From Planctomycetota bacterium (lineage in GTDB: Bacteria; Planctomycetota; Phycisphaerae; UBA1845), in contig JAKQDH010000008.1 of the NCBI GenBank assembly GCA_029558835.1, forward strand, positions 1 through 64,000: 64,000 bases of DNA. The letters run 5' to 3'. Position numbers and translations under genes: made by a program. Positions 9,965 through 18,992 of the stretch are shown one piece after another (position 1 is the stretch's first letter; the number at the start of each line of letters is the position of its first letter). The notes below the pieces were generated by a model that saw nothing but the letters and a program-made list of their open reading frames with translations, ran no database searches and was not told where the DNA came from.

Positions 9965-10792
9965 ATGAACCCACCCAGGCACGCCCGGATCAGCAATGTC
10001 CCTTTGGGAGCCGGTTCCCCCCTGGCACTGATCGCCGGGCCCTGCGTCATCGAGTCCGCCGAGCACACGCTTCGCCTGGCCGAGGCGCTGGCGCGGGCGT
10101 GCGCGCAGAAACAGGTTCCCTTCGTCTTCAAGGCCAGCTTCGACAAGGCCAATCGCTCAAGCGTGGACAGCTTTCGCGGTCCGGGCCTGGAGGAGGGCCT
10201 GGGCATTCTCGCGCGCGTGCGGCGCGCGGTCGGCGTACCGGTGCTTTCCGACATTCACGAGCCGGCGCAGGCGGCGACGGCCGGTGAGGTGCTGGACTGC
10301 GTGCAGATTCCCGCCTTCCTCTGCCGCCAGACCGACCTGCTGGTGGCGGCCGCCCGGACCGGACGCTGCGTGAACGTCAAGAAGGGTCAGTTCATGGCAC
10401 CGGAGGAGATGGGCAACGTCGCCGGCAAGCTCAACGCCTCCGGTTGCGACAACTTCCTGCTGACCGAGCGGGGGACGTTCTTCGGTTATCACCGGCTGGT
10501 AAATGACATGACGGCCATTCCGCGCATGCAGGCGCTGGCGCCAGTGGTGTTCGACGCCACCCACAGTTGCCAGCTTCCCGGCGGCGCGGGCACGCAGAGC
10601 GGCGGCTTGCGGGAGTACGTGGGCACGCTGGCGGCGGCGGCGGTGGCGGCCGGCGCGGATGGTGTCTTCATGGAGGTCCACGACGACCCCGACCACGCCC
10701 GCAGCGACCCGGCCACGGTGTATCCGCTGACACAATTCCCAGTGCTGCTGGCACGGCTGGTGCGCCTGGCGGAGATTGTGCGCAGTGCGTGA
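9965..10792 (+). CDS. kdsA: 3-deoxy-8-phosphooctulonate (Kdo-8-P) synthase
   Basis: A 275-residue TIM-barrel enzyme. It condenses phosphoenolpyruvate with arabinose 5-phosphate to Kdo 8-phosphate, the committed step to the Kdo of lipopolysaccharide. Family motifs include LALIAGPCVIES, FKASFDKANR, LSDIHEP, VNVKKGQFMAP and FDATHSCQLPGG. C27 in AGPC, H200, E237 and D248 match the four metal ligands of the metal-dependent class (the Aquifex type); E. coli-type enzymes have Asn at the Cys position. It stands alone after a repeat-filled spacer, with no other Kdo gene nearby, and supports an outer membrane with lipid A-Kdo. Confidence 0.95.
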   Translation: MNPPRHARISNVPLGAGSPLALIAGPCVIESAEHTLRLAEALARACAQKQVPFVFKASFDKANRSSVDSFRGPGLEEGLGILARVRRAVGVPVLSDIHEPAQAATAGEVLDCVQIPAFLCRQTDLLVAAARTGRCVNVKKGQFMAPEEMGNVAGKLNASGCDNFLLTERGTFFGYHRLVNDMTAIPRMQALAPVVFDATHSCQLPGGAGTQSGGLREYVGTLAAAAVAAGADGVFMEVHDDPDHARSDPATVYPLTQFPVLLARLVRLAEIVRSA

Positions 10793-10851
10793 GGCTGAGG
10801 GCGTCGTCCCCGGGGCTGAGCGGTGAGGGTGGCTGCGCTCCGCCGGCGGTC

Positions 10852-10930
10852 GAGGTCCGACCGAGCCCGAGCGGAAGCGAGGGACACCGCGCGGCGTTGC
10901 GTCATGTCCCTCGCTGCCGCTTGGGGTTGG
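10852..10930. repeat. R2 palindrome (CCGAGCCCGAGCGGAAGCGA)
   Basis: The left arm GACCGAGCCCGAGCGGAAGC followed by GAGGGACA pairs imperfectly with TGTCCCTCGCTGCCGCTTGG at about 10902-10921. Related arms occur at 2057, 14808-14880 and 33590-33650. It lies in the 477-bp gap after kdsA. Confidence 0.65.
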
Positions 10931-11011
10931 CTCAGCAACCCGGTTCGTGCAGACCGGTCCAGCGTTACGGTCGCGCAACGTTTCCGGACCGCTACGGCTG
11001 AGCGGCCCTGA

Positions 11012-11117
11012 CAGCCTGTTGAAGAAGTAGCGTCGGCCCCCGCGGCCGACGTAGAGGACCTCAAATGCACCGGTTTCCAGGGCACCAAGTGCGTTCCGAA
11101 CGCCCTTCAACAGGCTG
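11012..11117 (+). repeat. R5 MITE-like element, complete copy
   Basis: A 106-bp element with 13-bp perfect terminal inverted repeats (CAGCCTGTTGAAG at 11012 and CTTCAACAGGCTG ending at 11117) and an internal hairpin GTCGGCCCCCGCGGCCGAC. It has no coding capacity. A degenerate relative is at 44786-44893 and an isolated core is at 8049-8076. Confidence 0.8.
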
Positions 11118-11166
11118 CTAAGGCAAACGCGCGGGGTTACGGGGAGTCCGCCGACGTGTGCCCGCG

Positions 11167-11196
11167 TTGACTCTGCCCCGGCGGGAGCGTTATAAT
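11167..11196 (+). promoter_or_regulatory. Sigma-70-type promoter for the VCBS/dockerin gene
   Basis: TTGACT (11167-11172), an 18-bp spacer and a perfect TATAAT (11191-11196) lie 74 bp before the start codon. This is one of the few near-consensus promoters in the window. Confidence 0.7.
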
Positions 11197-11269
11197 ACCT
11201 ACCCAATCCAGAGCATCTCACGGAGAGGTGAACAGCGACTGCTGAACTGCGAGAGGTCAGGGGGGGAAC

Positions 11270-12427
11270 ATGGCACAGCGTACACTGGCGGGCGTTGTGG
11301 GCGTGGTGGTGATGGGGATTGCCGGCGGCGGCACGGGGAGCGCAGCCTTCGGGCAGCTTCAACTCAGCGGTGAGCAATTCGTAACCGCCGACGGGGCGCC
11401 GATTGTCGTGCCGGGTTACTCCGTCCCGTCGCTGGCCGACTGGAACAACGACGGGCTGTTGGACCTCATCATCGGCGAAGGCGGCGATGGAATCACGCCG
11501 CTGGTGCGCGTCTACCTGAACGTGGGCACGGCGTCCGACCCGCAATTCTCGGGCTTCTTCTACGCCCAAACGCAAAGTGGCGACCTGACGGTTCCCACGC
11601 TGGGGTGCCTGGGGATATTCCCGCGCGTCGTCCAGTGGGACGGTGACGGGCGCAAGGACCTGCTGGCCGGTCTTGCCGATGGGACCGTACAGGTGTTCCT
11701 GAACATCAATACCGACGCCGATCCCCTTTTCGACGACGGCACCTTCCTCGAGGTCGGCTTGCCCGGCTCCAAGGTCAACATCGACATCGGTGCCCGCGCG
11801 ACCCCCATCGCGGTCGACTGGAACCTGGATGGCCGCAAGGACCTCGTCGTGGGCGGGGTCGATGGTCGCATCCACGTCTTCCTCAACGAGGGGACTGATA
11901 CTGCTCCCGATTTCCGCGCGCAGACCTACGCCCAGGCGCACGGGGCGGAGCTGTTCCTCGTTGGCGGGCGCTCCAGCCCGGTGTTCATGGACTTCGACGG
12001 CGACGGTAAGCGCGACCTGCTGAGCGGCGATACCACCGGCGAACTGGTCTTCTATGCCAACACCGGCACCGACGCCGCCCCCAGCTTCGGGGACTTTGAA
12101 CTGGTACGCAGCCTGGGAGTGGTGATCACCCTGCCGGACTACGAGCGGACGCGGCCGTTCGTGGGGGACTGGGACAACGACGGACAGTTCGACGTCATCG
12201 TGGGGTACGGCGACGGGAAGGTCCGGCACTATCGCGACCTGCAGGGTCTGTGTGACTTCGATAGTGACCGGGACGTGGACGTGAACGACTACGCTGCGTT
12301 CGAGGGCTGCCTGGGCGGGCCGGACGTACCCATCGGCGGGTGCAGCCTCGGTCCGGACCTCGATGAGGACGGCGACATCGACCTCCACGACGTGGCACTG
12401 TTCCAGATCTTGTTCACCGGCGAATGA
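11270..12427 (+). CDS. Secreted VCBS/FG-GAP repeat protein with dockerin-like C-terminus
   Basis: A 385-residue protein with a signal peptide (about residues 1-29, ending SAAFGQ) and a G-rich RBS 3-9 nt before ATG 11270. Five calcium-binding FG-GAP/VCBS-type repeats follow, each with a D-x-D/N-x-D-G-x-x-D loop (ADWNNDGLLDLIIG, VQWDGDGRKDLLAG, VDWNLDGRKDLVVG, MDFDGDGKRDLLSG, GDWDNDGQFDVIVG), which should build a beta-propeller. The last 70 residues are a pair of EF-hand loops (CDFDSDRDVDVNDYAAFEGC and LDEDGDIDLHDVALFQ). This is the dockerin-like tail common on planctomycete surface proteins. The role is unknown, probably extracellular binding. A good promoter lies upstream. Confidence 0.85.
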   Translation: MAQRTLAGVVGVVVMGIAGGGTGSAAFGQLQLSGEQFVTADGAPIVVPGYSVPSLADWNNDGLLDLIIGEGGDGITPLVRVYLNVGTASDPQFSGFFYAQTQSGDLTVPTLGCLGIFPRVVQWDGDGRKDLLAGLADGTVQVFLNINTDADPLFDDGTFLEVGLPGSKVNIDIGARATPIAVDWNLDGRKDLVVGGVDGRIHVFLNEGTDTAPDFRAQTYAQAHGAELFLVGGRSSPVFMDFDGDGKRDLLSGDTTGELVFYANTGTDAAPSFGDFELVRSLGVVITLPDYERTRPFVGDWDNDGQFDVIVGYGDGKVRHYRDLQGLCDFDSDRDVDVNDYAAFEGCLGGPDVPIGGCSLGPDLDEDGDIDLHDVALFQILFTGE

Positions 12428-12533
12428 TGAATGCAGGATGTTGAATGCAGATAGATGAAGGAAGAATGCAGAAAGGGCAAGCACGATCGACGTTCCCCCC
12501 TTTCTGCATTCTTACTTCTTCATGCTGAATTCC
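12424..12533. repeat. R4 hairpin between convergent genes
   Basis: The sequence AGAATGCAGAAAGGG is mirrored by CCCTTTCTGCATTCTT about 30 bp later, with flanking GAATGATGAATGCAGG and CTTCATGCTGAATTCC. It spans the junction of the convergent VCBS gene and DUF2339 gene and supplies sequence at both stop codons. It may act as a two-way terminator. Confidence 0.65.
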
Positions 12534-14796
12534 TCCGCCGCCCTGCCAGATTGTGGTACAGCAGCGACGCCGCCATCAACAGCGCCCCGAGCACGCCGAA
12601 CGACACAATGCGGTACACCATCTCCAGGTGCGCCAGGTCAATCAGAAACGCCTTCAGGACGGTTACCCCGAACAGCACCAGAGCGGCCCAGCGCAGGACG
12701 AGGTGACGCCGCACGATCCCCAACACCAGGGCCAGCACGGCGGCCGCACTCCAGAACACCGACACGATCTGCTGCGCTGACTGCGCCGGATTCCTGAAGC
12801 GCTCGCGCAGCGGCTCGAACTCGAACATGCGCAGGATCTCAAACGTGCCCGTCCAGACCAGCAGCAGCAGGATCACGGCCGCCCCGGCCGCCGACAGCGA
12901 CGCCGGCGACGCACCCACGTCCACCCACGCGGGCGGCACGTACGCGCGCCGGGACACGACGGCCACCAGCAGGGCCGTGCCGAGCCCGGACAGCACGATG
13001 CGATTGAGAATGACGCCGTGCACTTCGGACCAGCTTCCGCCGAGGGCGGCCTCCAGCGTGTCCGAGGTGAGGAACTTGCAGACTGCCGCGACGGTGACGG
13101 CCAGGGACACCAGGTTCGCCGCCCGCACGCGCCAGCCCAGCCCCCACCAGGCCAGCGCCAGCACAATCCAACCCCACGTGGCCGCGTGCCGTGCCCAATG
13201 ATGCGCGAGGATGCCCATGATGAGCGCGCAGCCCACGATGACCAGCAAGGCCGGCAGCCAGACCTCGTCCTGAGAAACCACTCGACGCCAGGTGAGCACG
13301 GCCGAGGCGGCATACGCACCGACCGCGGTGAACCCGAAACAGAGCATGGCCCAGGTGACGGGAAACGACTCGGCTTGCAGCACCGCCTGCGCCAACTCCG
13401 CATCGTGCAGGTCAAAGACCAGGAGATGCCCGACGGCGCAGGCCAGCACGCCCAATCCCTTGAGCCGTGGCCACAGGCTGGGCACGCCGCGGCAGAAGTA
13501 GAACGTGACCACCGCCTGGATCGTCCACGCCACCGTCACCAGGTAGCGATCGAACAGCAGCGGCGCCACCAGCGCCAGCAGCACCGCCCCACCGTGCCAG
13601 AACGCCTGTCGCGCCGGCGCGGAGACGCCCTCGGGGCGACACACCTGCCACGCGGCCAGCCATTGCCCGGCCGCACCCACCAGGAAGATGAATCCCAGCG
13701 GAATGAAGGCCGTCTCATGCAACACGAAGTACAACGCGCCGATGGCCAGGGCGGTATCCAGGCGGATCAGCACGGCCGTCACCCGCGGCCACTGCACGGC
13801 GCCGCGGTACAGGGCCACCAGCAGCTCGCCGGTGAATAACAGGTAGAAGCCCAGCACGAACGCGGCCGTGGCCGTCTGGGCGGGAAAGGCGTAGTACTGC
13901 GCCGCCCACAGACCGAAGACGAGGATCGTGCCGACGCGCGTCAGCACCCGCAGCACGTCCCACCCGCGAAACGCGGCGCACACCAGCAGGCCGACATCCA
14001 GCAGCACGATGTACGTCAGCAGCGCCACCTGTCGGTTCGTACCGGTGTTGAGGAAAAACGGCGTGGCGAATCCACCGACCACGGCCAGCAGGGCCACTCC
14101 CAGGAGGCGACGATGCACCGCCACCCCGGCCGCCAGGGCCGTCACCAGCGTGTAAAGGCTGCCGGCCGCGTTCACGTCGATCAGATTGTAGAGTCCGTGC
14201 GCTCCATACACGGCCGCGTAGAGCACGGCCACCCCACATCCCAGCAGACCGGCCGCGAACGTCCGCAAGAAACGCGTGAAGCACGCCTCGCCCACCCCCA
14301 CCAGCGCCAGCCCGAAGATGCCCGCCAGCGTCACGCGCGTGGTCGGACTGAGCCAACCCTGCTCGAAGGCGTACTTGACGAAGAACGCGACGGCCAGGAA
14401 CAAGACCAGCGCGCCGGCCCGGTTCAGCCAGACGCGGCCGATGCGCAGTTCCATGTCCACGCCGCGTGACGGAGCGCCGTCCCGCGTGCCAGTGGCAACC
14501 GAGGGCGCCGGCTCAGGCGCGGATTTGCCGAGAGAGGCCCAGGTGGGCAAGACCGGCAGCGCACCCGGTGGAGCAACCACGCCACCGGAAGAGGTCACCG
14601 GGCGAGGTGTCAACGGCTGAGGTGCGACCGAGGGAGGTGCTGTCGGCCGGGACTCCACTGCCACCGGCGCTGCCGTCTCCTCGTGTCGGTCTTCGAGCCC
14701 GGCCACCCGGGCCCGAAGGGCGGACAGATTCAGCTCGATGTTCGTCAGCGCGGAGCGTATCGCCTTCAGTTCATCGTCGAATGAGGAGTTCACCAT
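12520..14796 (-). CDS. DUF2339 polytopic membrane protein
   Basis: A 758-residue protein. The start is taken at ATG 14796; an upstream extension to 14895 runs through the R2 repeat and is not likely coding. Residues about 1-35 form a short coiled coil (ELKAIRSALTNIELNLSALR), followed by a Pro-rich linker to about residue 110 and then some 20 hydrophobic segments to the C-terminus. The opening of the membrane part (ELRIGRVWLNRAGALVLFLA) matches the G-x-x-W-L-x-R-x-G motif of DUF2339 proteins. Their function is unknown; a link to envelope or lipid processes is suspected in the literature only loosely. The C-terminal residues and stop coincide with the R4 repeat. Confidence 0.88.
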   Translation of the reverse strand: MVNSSFDDELKAIRSALTNIELNLSALRARVAGLEDRHEETAAPVAVESRPTAPPSVAPQPLTPRPVTSSGGVVAPPGALPVLPTWASLGKSAPEPAPSVATGTRDGAPSRGVDMELRIGRVWLNRAGALVLFLAVAFFVKYAFEQGWLSPTTRVTLAGIFGLALVGVGEACFTRFLRTFAAGLLGCGVAVLYAAVYGAHGLYNLIDVNAAGSLYTLVTALAAGVAVHRRLLGVALLAVVGGFATPFFLNTGTNRQVALLTYIVLLDVGLLVCAAFRGWDVLRVLTRVGTILVFGLWAAQYYAFPAQTATAAFVLGFYLLFTGELLVALYRGAVQWPRVTAVLIRLDTALAIGALYFVLHETAFIPLGFIFLVGAAGQWLAAWQVCRPEGVSAPARQAFWHGGAVLLALVAPLLFDRYLVTVAWTIQAVVTFYFCRGVPSLWPRLKGLGVLACAVGHLLVFDLHDAELAQAVLQAESFPVTWAMLCFGFTAVGAYAASAVLTWRRVVSQDEVWLPALLVIVGCALIMGILAHHWARHAATWGWIVLALAWWGLGWRVRAANLVSLAVTVAAVCKFLTSDTLEAALGGSWSEVHGVILNRIVLSGLGTALLVAVVSRRAYVPPAWVDVGASPASLSAAGAAVILLLLVWTGTFEILRMFEFEPLRERFRNPAQSAQQIVSVFWSAAAVLALVLGIVRRHLVLRWAALVLFGVTVLKAFLIDLAHLEMVYRIVSFGVLGALLMAASLLYHNLAGRRRNSA

Positions 14797-14805
14797 GACC
14801 TGACC

Positions 14806-14882
14806 ATCCCCAACCGAGCCCGAGCGGAAGCGAGCGGGCCCCTCGCGGGCGTACCACATGCACGTCACTGCCGCTCGGGCTC
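14806..14882. repeat. R2 palindrome
   Basis: CCAACCGAGCCCGAGCGGAA near 14810 is mirrored by CACTGCCGCTCGGGCTCGGC at about 14865. It fills the gap between the histidine kinase stop and the DUF2339 start. Confidence 0.65.
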
Positions 14883-14909
14883 GGCTTGTCGGCACCCCGC
14901 GGCGCGAGG

Positions 14910-17723
14910 TTACACCCGCACTTCGCCAGTCGTCTCGACCGCCTCCGCGACCAGGCGCTGCAACTCACCCAGCAGGCGCGGTTCGAGCGAACCGACGTCC
15001 TGCTTCTTCAGCATCGCCAGCAACCGCGCTGCCTCGTGCGCCAGCGGCATGAACCCGTGCACCCCGGCCGCCCCCACCAACTGGTGCAGCACGTCACGCA
15101 ACTGCTCGATCCGCCCGGCGTCCAGGCTCTCGTTCAGCGTGGCCAGCCGCACCGGCAGCGTGCGCACGAAGTCGGCCACGGCCGCGGCAAAACGCGGGTT
15201 CCGCAGGTCCAGCGTCGCACCGCCCTGTGCCGACGAGCGTGCATCACGTTCGTTGGCAGCACTCGCCGGCGCCACCGAACCCGGAGCGACCCCTGCCGGT
15301 ACCTCCGGCCGCGCTGCCTCCGACACTTCGAGATATTGAGCCACGGATTCGATCAGAAACTCCAGCGACACGGGCTTGTTCCAGAGATCATCGAAGCCCG
15401 CGTCGAACATGGTCCGCCGCTGGTCTTCCGCGACGGAGGCGGTCAGGGCAATCAGCGGCGCCAGGCAACCGCGGCGACGCAGCTCGCGCGCGGTTTCCAG
15501 CCCGTCGCGTTTGGGCATACGGATGTCCAGCAGGATCAGATCGAACGCCCGGCTGCCGGCGGCCGCCAGCGCTTCGTCTCCGTCGGCCACCACGATGACC
15601 TCCGCCCCGGCCGCCATGAGCGCCTGCCGCATCAGCTCCCGCGTATCGGCGAAGTCCTCGGCCAGCAGAATGCACCCGCACAGGCGTAGCCGCGGTGCCG
15701 CCGCGCTGGACGAAGCAGGCGCGGACTCGGCGTACCCAGGCACGGCGGGTCCCGGCTCCGCCGGCGGAGGGGCCGGCAGACCGGCGAGGGCGGCTTGCGC
15801 GTCCGGGGGTAGGAACGCGGGCTGGTCTACCGCAAGGTCAAATGGAATAGTCAGCGTGAACGTGCTTCCCTTGCCCAATACGCTGGCGACCTCCAGGGTA
15901 CCGCCCAACTGCCGGGCGATGGAGCGGGCGACGGCCAGGCCCAACCCCACGCCGCCGCGCGGATCGAACGGGGCCGGATGCACCTGGGCGAACGGCTCGA
16001 AGATGTGCTCCAGGTGTTCGGGCGCGATGCCCGGACCGGTGTCCTCCACGGCCACCACGAGTCGCGCCGCCCCTTCCGTCACCGCGCGCACCCGCACCCG
16101 CACGTACCCCGCCTCAGTGAACTTCAGGGCATTGGTGATCAGATTGATGATCGCCTGTTTCAGGCGTGTGCCGTCGGTGTGGATGGCACGGGGCAGTTCG
16201 CCGTCCTGGACCCACTCGAAGCGTACCTCGGCTCGTCGCTCCAGCGGCATAACCACGGCCCGGACGTCCTCCAGTAGCTCCGCGACATCGCATTCGGTCC
16301 GGCGGATGGGGAGTTGCCCCACCTCTCGCTGAGCGGCATGCAGCAGGTCATCCAGCAGGGCCAGCAGGTGCCGCCCGTTACGCAGCACCATGTCCACCCA
16401 GGCGGCGGAGGCCGGCGCCGAATCGGGCGGCCGCGCCAACTCGGCCGCCCCCAGCATGGCCATGATCGGCGTCCGGATCTCGTGGCTGATGCGGGCGAGG
16501 AAATCGGTCTTGGCGCGGCTCGCGGCTTCCGCGGCTTCCTTGGCTTGCAGCAGTTCCTGCTCGGCTTCCTTGCGCCGCGTGATGTCGCGGATGACGGCCA
16601 GCACGATCACCTCGTCGCCACTGGTGCCCGCCGACAGCGACAATTCGATGGGAAACACAGTCCGGTCGGCGCGTAACGCCGGCAACTCGACCGTCCGCCC
16701 CATGCCGCGCACGCCCTGACCGGTGTCAAAGTAGTGGCGTACGTGCTCACGATGCCCGCCGCGGAACGACTCGGGCATCAGCGGGTCCAGCGGCCCGCCC
16801 AGCATCTCGTCCTGCCGCCGCCCGAACATCTGCTCTGCCGCGGAATTGAAGATCGTGATCCGCCCCTCCCGGTCGATAGCGACCATGGCGTCCTTGCTGG
16901 CGGCCACCACGGTCCGCAGCCGTGCCTCGCTCCCCTGGAGTGCCCGTTGCACGCGCACCTGCTCGGTGATGTCCAGAGCTGAAGCGGCCCACAGCGACGG
17001 CTCGCCCTGTGCATCGTTGATAACCGCAACGTTCATCAGCGTCGGAAACACACTGCCGTCCCGCCGCACATGCCAGACCTCCTCCGACGCGAACCCCCCC
17101 TTCCGCCGCAGCTTGTCCAGCAGAAGATGCACACGCGGCATCTGCTCTTCCGTGTGAAACACGCGCAGGTGCTTGCCCACGAAGGCGGTGCGCTCGTCAC
17201 CATGCATGTGGGCCATGGTGTCGTTCACGTACCTGAGGTACCCGTCCGGAGTGCACATGACCAGGCCGAAATTCGCGTGGGCACACATCGTCTCGAACTT
17301 GCGCAGCTCATCTTCCGCCTGCTTGCGCTGGGTGATGTCATGGGCGGTGCCCAGGACCGCCGGCGCACCCTCCAACTCGATCAGCGCGGCCGTGTAGTCC
17401 ACCCACCGCGTCTGCCCGTCCTTGCGCAGCAACTTCATCTCATAGTGGGGCGGAAGTTCTGCCCCGCGCTGGCGGGCCAGCCCGCGCTCCTTCACCAACG
17501 CCCGATGATCAGGGTGAACCAAGTCCCAGAAGGGCATCGCATCCAAGTCGGCGCGGGTGTAACCGGTGATCCGCTCGAACGCGCTGTTGACGTACACCAC
17601 GCGCGAACCCTGCACAATCAGCGTGGCGGCGGAAATGGTCTCCAGCAGCGTCCACCGGAGCCGTTCGTCCTCGCGCAGCGCCTGCCCCGCACGCGTCCGC
17701 TCAATCCGCTTCCTCGTACTCAT
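14910..17723 (-). CDS. Soluble hybrid sensor histidine kinase (3 PAS, HisKA, HATPase, REC, Hpt)
   Basis: A 937-residue protein with no membrane segment, so it senses cytoplasmic signals. Three PAS/PAC units cover about residues 25-135, 140-258 and 262-388 (each ending in a DIT-R/Q-K motif). The dimerisation domain has the phospho-accepting H414 in ISHEIRTP. The ATPase domain has N-box N531 (TNALKF), G1 DTGPGI (561-566) and G2 GVGLGLA. A receiver at about 682-800 has D733 in LLDIRMPKRDG and K783. A C-terminal Hpt domain (about 840-930) has H880 in LHQLVGAAGVHG. This is a full four-step phosphorelay in one chain; the final response regulator is not evident nearby. It is transcribed away from the methyltransferase gene at 18109. 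Confidence 0.93.
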   Translation of the reverse strand: MSTRKRIERTRAGQALREDERLRWTLLETISAATLIVQGSRVVYVNSAFERITGYTRADLDAMPFWDLVHPDHRALVKERGLARQRGAELPPHYEMKLLRKDGQTRWVDYTAALIELEGAPAVLGTAHDITQRKQAEDELRKFETMCAHANFGLVMCTPDGYLRYVNDTMAHMHGDERTAFVGKHLRVFHTEEQMPRVHLLLDKLRRKGGFASEEVWHVRRDGSVFPTLMNVAVINDAQGEPSLWAASALDITEQVRVQRALQGSEARLRTVVAASKDAMVAIDREGRITIFNSAAEQMFGRRQDEMLGGPLDPLMPESFRGGHREHVRHYFDTGQGVRGMGRTVELPALRADRTVFPIELSLSAGTSGDEVIVLAVIRDITRRKEAEQELLQAKEAAEAASRAKTDFLARISHEIRTPIMAMLGAAELARPPDSAPASAAWVDMVLRNGRHLLALLDDLLHAAQREVGQLPIRRTECDVAELLEDVRAVVMPLERRAEVRFEWVQDGELPRAIHTDGTRLKQAIINLITNALKFTEAGYVRVRVRAVTEGAARLVVAVEDTGPGIAPEHLEHIFEPFAQVHPAPFDPRGGVGLGLAVARSIARQLGGTLEVASVLGKGSTFTLTIPFDLAVDQPAFLPPDAQAALAGLPAPPPAEPGPAVPGYAESAPASSSAAAPRLRLCGCILLAEDFADTRELMRQALMAAGAEVIVVADGDEALAAAGSRAFDLILLDIRMPKRDGLETARELRRRGCLAPLIALTASVAEDQRRTMFDAGFDDLWNKPVSLEFLIESVAQYLEVSEAARPEVPAGVAPGSVAPASAANERDARSSAQGGATLDLRNPRFAAAVADFVRTLPVRLATLNESLDAGRIEQLRDVLHQLVGAAGVHGFMPLAHEAARLLAMLKKQDVGSLEPRLLGELQRLVAEAVETTGEVRV

Positions 17724-17856
17724 GACCGCACCCGCCGTGAGAAACGCCGGTGGCTATTGTACCTCCCGGATGGCGATACCAACAGCATGCACCGGCTGCT
17801 GCGTCCACGGACAGGACAAGGACACAGCCCCCCTGCCAGTTGCCGGCTCAACGTAC

Positions 17857-17928
17857 CTGCTGATAGCATGCCCGATCAGGGTGCTGATGGCACGCCCGAT
17901 CAGGGTGCTGATGGCGTGCCCGATCAGG
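17857..17928 (+). repeat. Three 24-bp tandem repeats abutting an R1 element
   Basis: Units CTGCTGATAGCATGCCCGAT (17857), GTGCTGATGGCACGCCCGAT (17881) and GTGCTGATGGCGTGCCCGAT (17905), each continued by CAGG. The last unit ends exactly where the R1 element begins at 17929. Confidence 0.85.
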
Positions 17929-18045
17929 GTGGCATGGCCAAGCGCAGCGCCGCCATGCCCTCCCCTGGGCAGACAGGTCAGCAGGGGAACAGCATGCCGG
18001 CCTGCCTGTCGGCAGACAGGCGTCTTCGGCCTGGGCATGCCACCC
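17929..18045 (+). repeat. Family R1 palindromic element, copy 2
   Basis: It begins GTGGCATGGCCAAGCGCAGC and ends GGCCTGGGCATGCCACCC, with AGCATGCCGG inside and a GCCTGCCTGTCGGCAGACAGGC hairpin core (only its ends quoted as shared family features). It lies between the divergent histidine kinase and homocysteine methyltransferase genes. Confidence 0.8.
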
Positions 18046-18108
18046 GGCCGGTGTCCATCATGGCTCGTCCCAGGAGGCAGGCTCCCCTCTCGGCACGGAG
18101 AGCAACCG

Positions 18109-18990
18109 ATGACCGTCGACTTCAACATCTACCGGCAGCGTCCGGGCGTCGCGGATGGAGCGTGGGGAACGATGCTCATGGCCTGCGGCAGCCGACCGGG
18201 CGAGCTGGTTGAGCTGTGGAACCTGACCCGGCCCGCGGACGTCCGCGCGGTCGCCGCGGCCTACGTGCAGGCCGGCGCGGAGATCATCCTTACCAACACC
18301 TTCCGCGCCAACCGCTTCGCCCTGGAACATGCCGGCGCGGGGCAGCAGGCGTTCGAGCTCAACGAGGCCGGCGCCCGGCTCAGCCGCGCAGCGGCCGGCA
18401 CCCAGGTGCGCGTCTTCGGCTCGCTCGGGCCCTCTGGCAAGATGCTCATCATGAAGGAAGTGACGCCCGACGCCCTGCGAGACGCTTTCGCCGAACAGGC
18501 CCGCGGGCTGGCAGCCGGCGGCGCGGATGCCATCGTGTGCGAGACGTTCTTCGATCTGCAGGAATTGCTCATCGCGGTGGCGGCCGCGCAGGAGAACACC
18601 CCCCTGCCGGTGGTCGCCAGCATGACCTTCGACTCAGGCCCGGACCGCACCCGCACGATGATGGGGGTCTCCCCCGCCCAAGCAGTCACCGCGCTGGGCG
18701 ACGCCGGCGCCGCGGCCGTCGGCTGCAACTGCGGACTCGGCATCGACGGCTACATCAAGGTCGTCCAGCAGATGCGCACGCACACCACCCTGCCGATCTG
18801 GGCGAAACCCAATGCCGGGCTGCCGGAGACGGTGCAGGGAAAGGTCGTCTACCACGAGACTCCGGAGGCTTTCGCGGGGCGTGCTCCCGCCCTGGCGGCC
18901 GCCGGCGCCAACGTCATCGGCGGCTGTTGTGGCACGACGCCTGACTTCATCCGCGCTCTGGCGTCTGCCCTGCGCCGGCACGACGACTGA
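18109..18990 (+). CDS. Homocysteine S-methyltransferase domain protein
   Basis: A 293-residue protein starting at ATG 18109 with GGAG 8 nt upstream; a longer in-frame reading passes through repeats and is rejected. The TIM-barrel homocysteine methyltransferase domain covers the whole chain, with DGAWGTML at the start and the three zinc-binding cysteines C208 (GCNCG) and C273/C274 (GGCCGTTP). It is the size of the stand-alone Hcy-binding module of MetH or of BHMT-like enzymes and lacks cobalamin and folate domains. It may use S-methylmethionine, betaine or a partner corrinoid protein as methyl donor; the donor is not visible. Its stop is 2 bp from that of the convergent phosphoesterase. Confidence 0.88.
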   Translation: MTVDFNIYRQRPGVADGAWGTMLMACGSRPGELVELWNLTRPADVRAVAAAYVQAGAEIILTNTFRANRFALEHAGAGQQAFELNEAGARLSRAAAGTQVRVFGSLGPSGKMLIMKEVTPDALRDAFAEQARGLAAGGADAIVCETFFDLQELLIAVAAAQENTPLPVVASMTFDSGPDRTRTMMGVSPAQAVTALGDAGAAAVGCNCGLGIDGYIKVVQQMRTHTTLPIWAKPNAGLPETVQGKVVYHETPEAFAGRAPALAAAGANVIGGCCGTTPDFIRALASALRRHDD

Positions 18991-18992
18991 GT

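Noticed and set aside
10157..12484. 775-codon minus-strand open frame opposite kdsA and the VCBS gene
   Set aside because: It spans two real genes and a repeat-filled spacer on the other strand; composition is that of a shadow frame.
17724..18108. Possible riboswitch upstream of the homocysteine methyltransferase gene
   Set aside because: The leader is filled by tandem repeats and an R1 element; no SAM, SAH or cobalamin riboswitch core could be recognised by eye.
17566..18108. Upstream in-frame extension of the homocysteine methyltransferase gene
   Set aside because: It runs through repeats, encodes no conserved residues, and a good RBS precedes ATG 18109.
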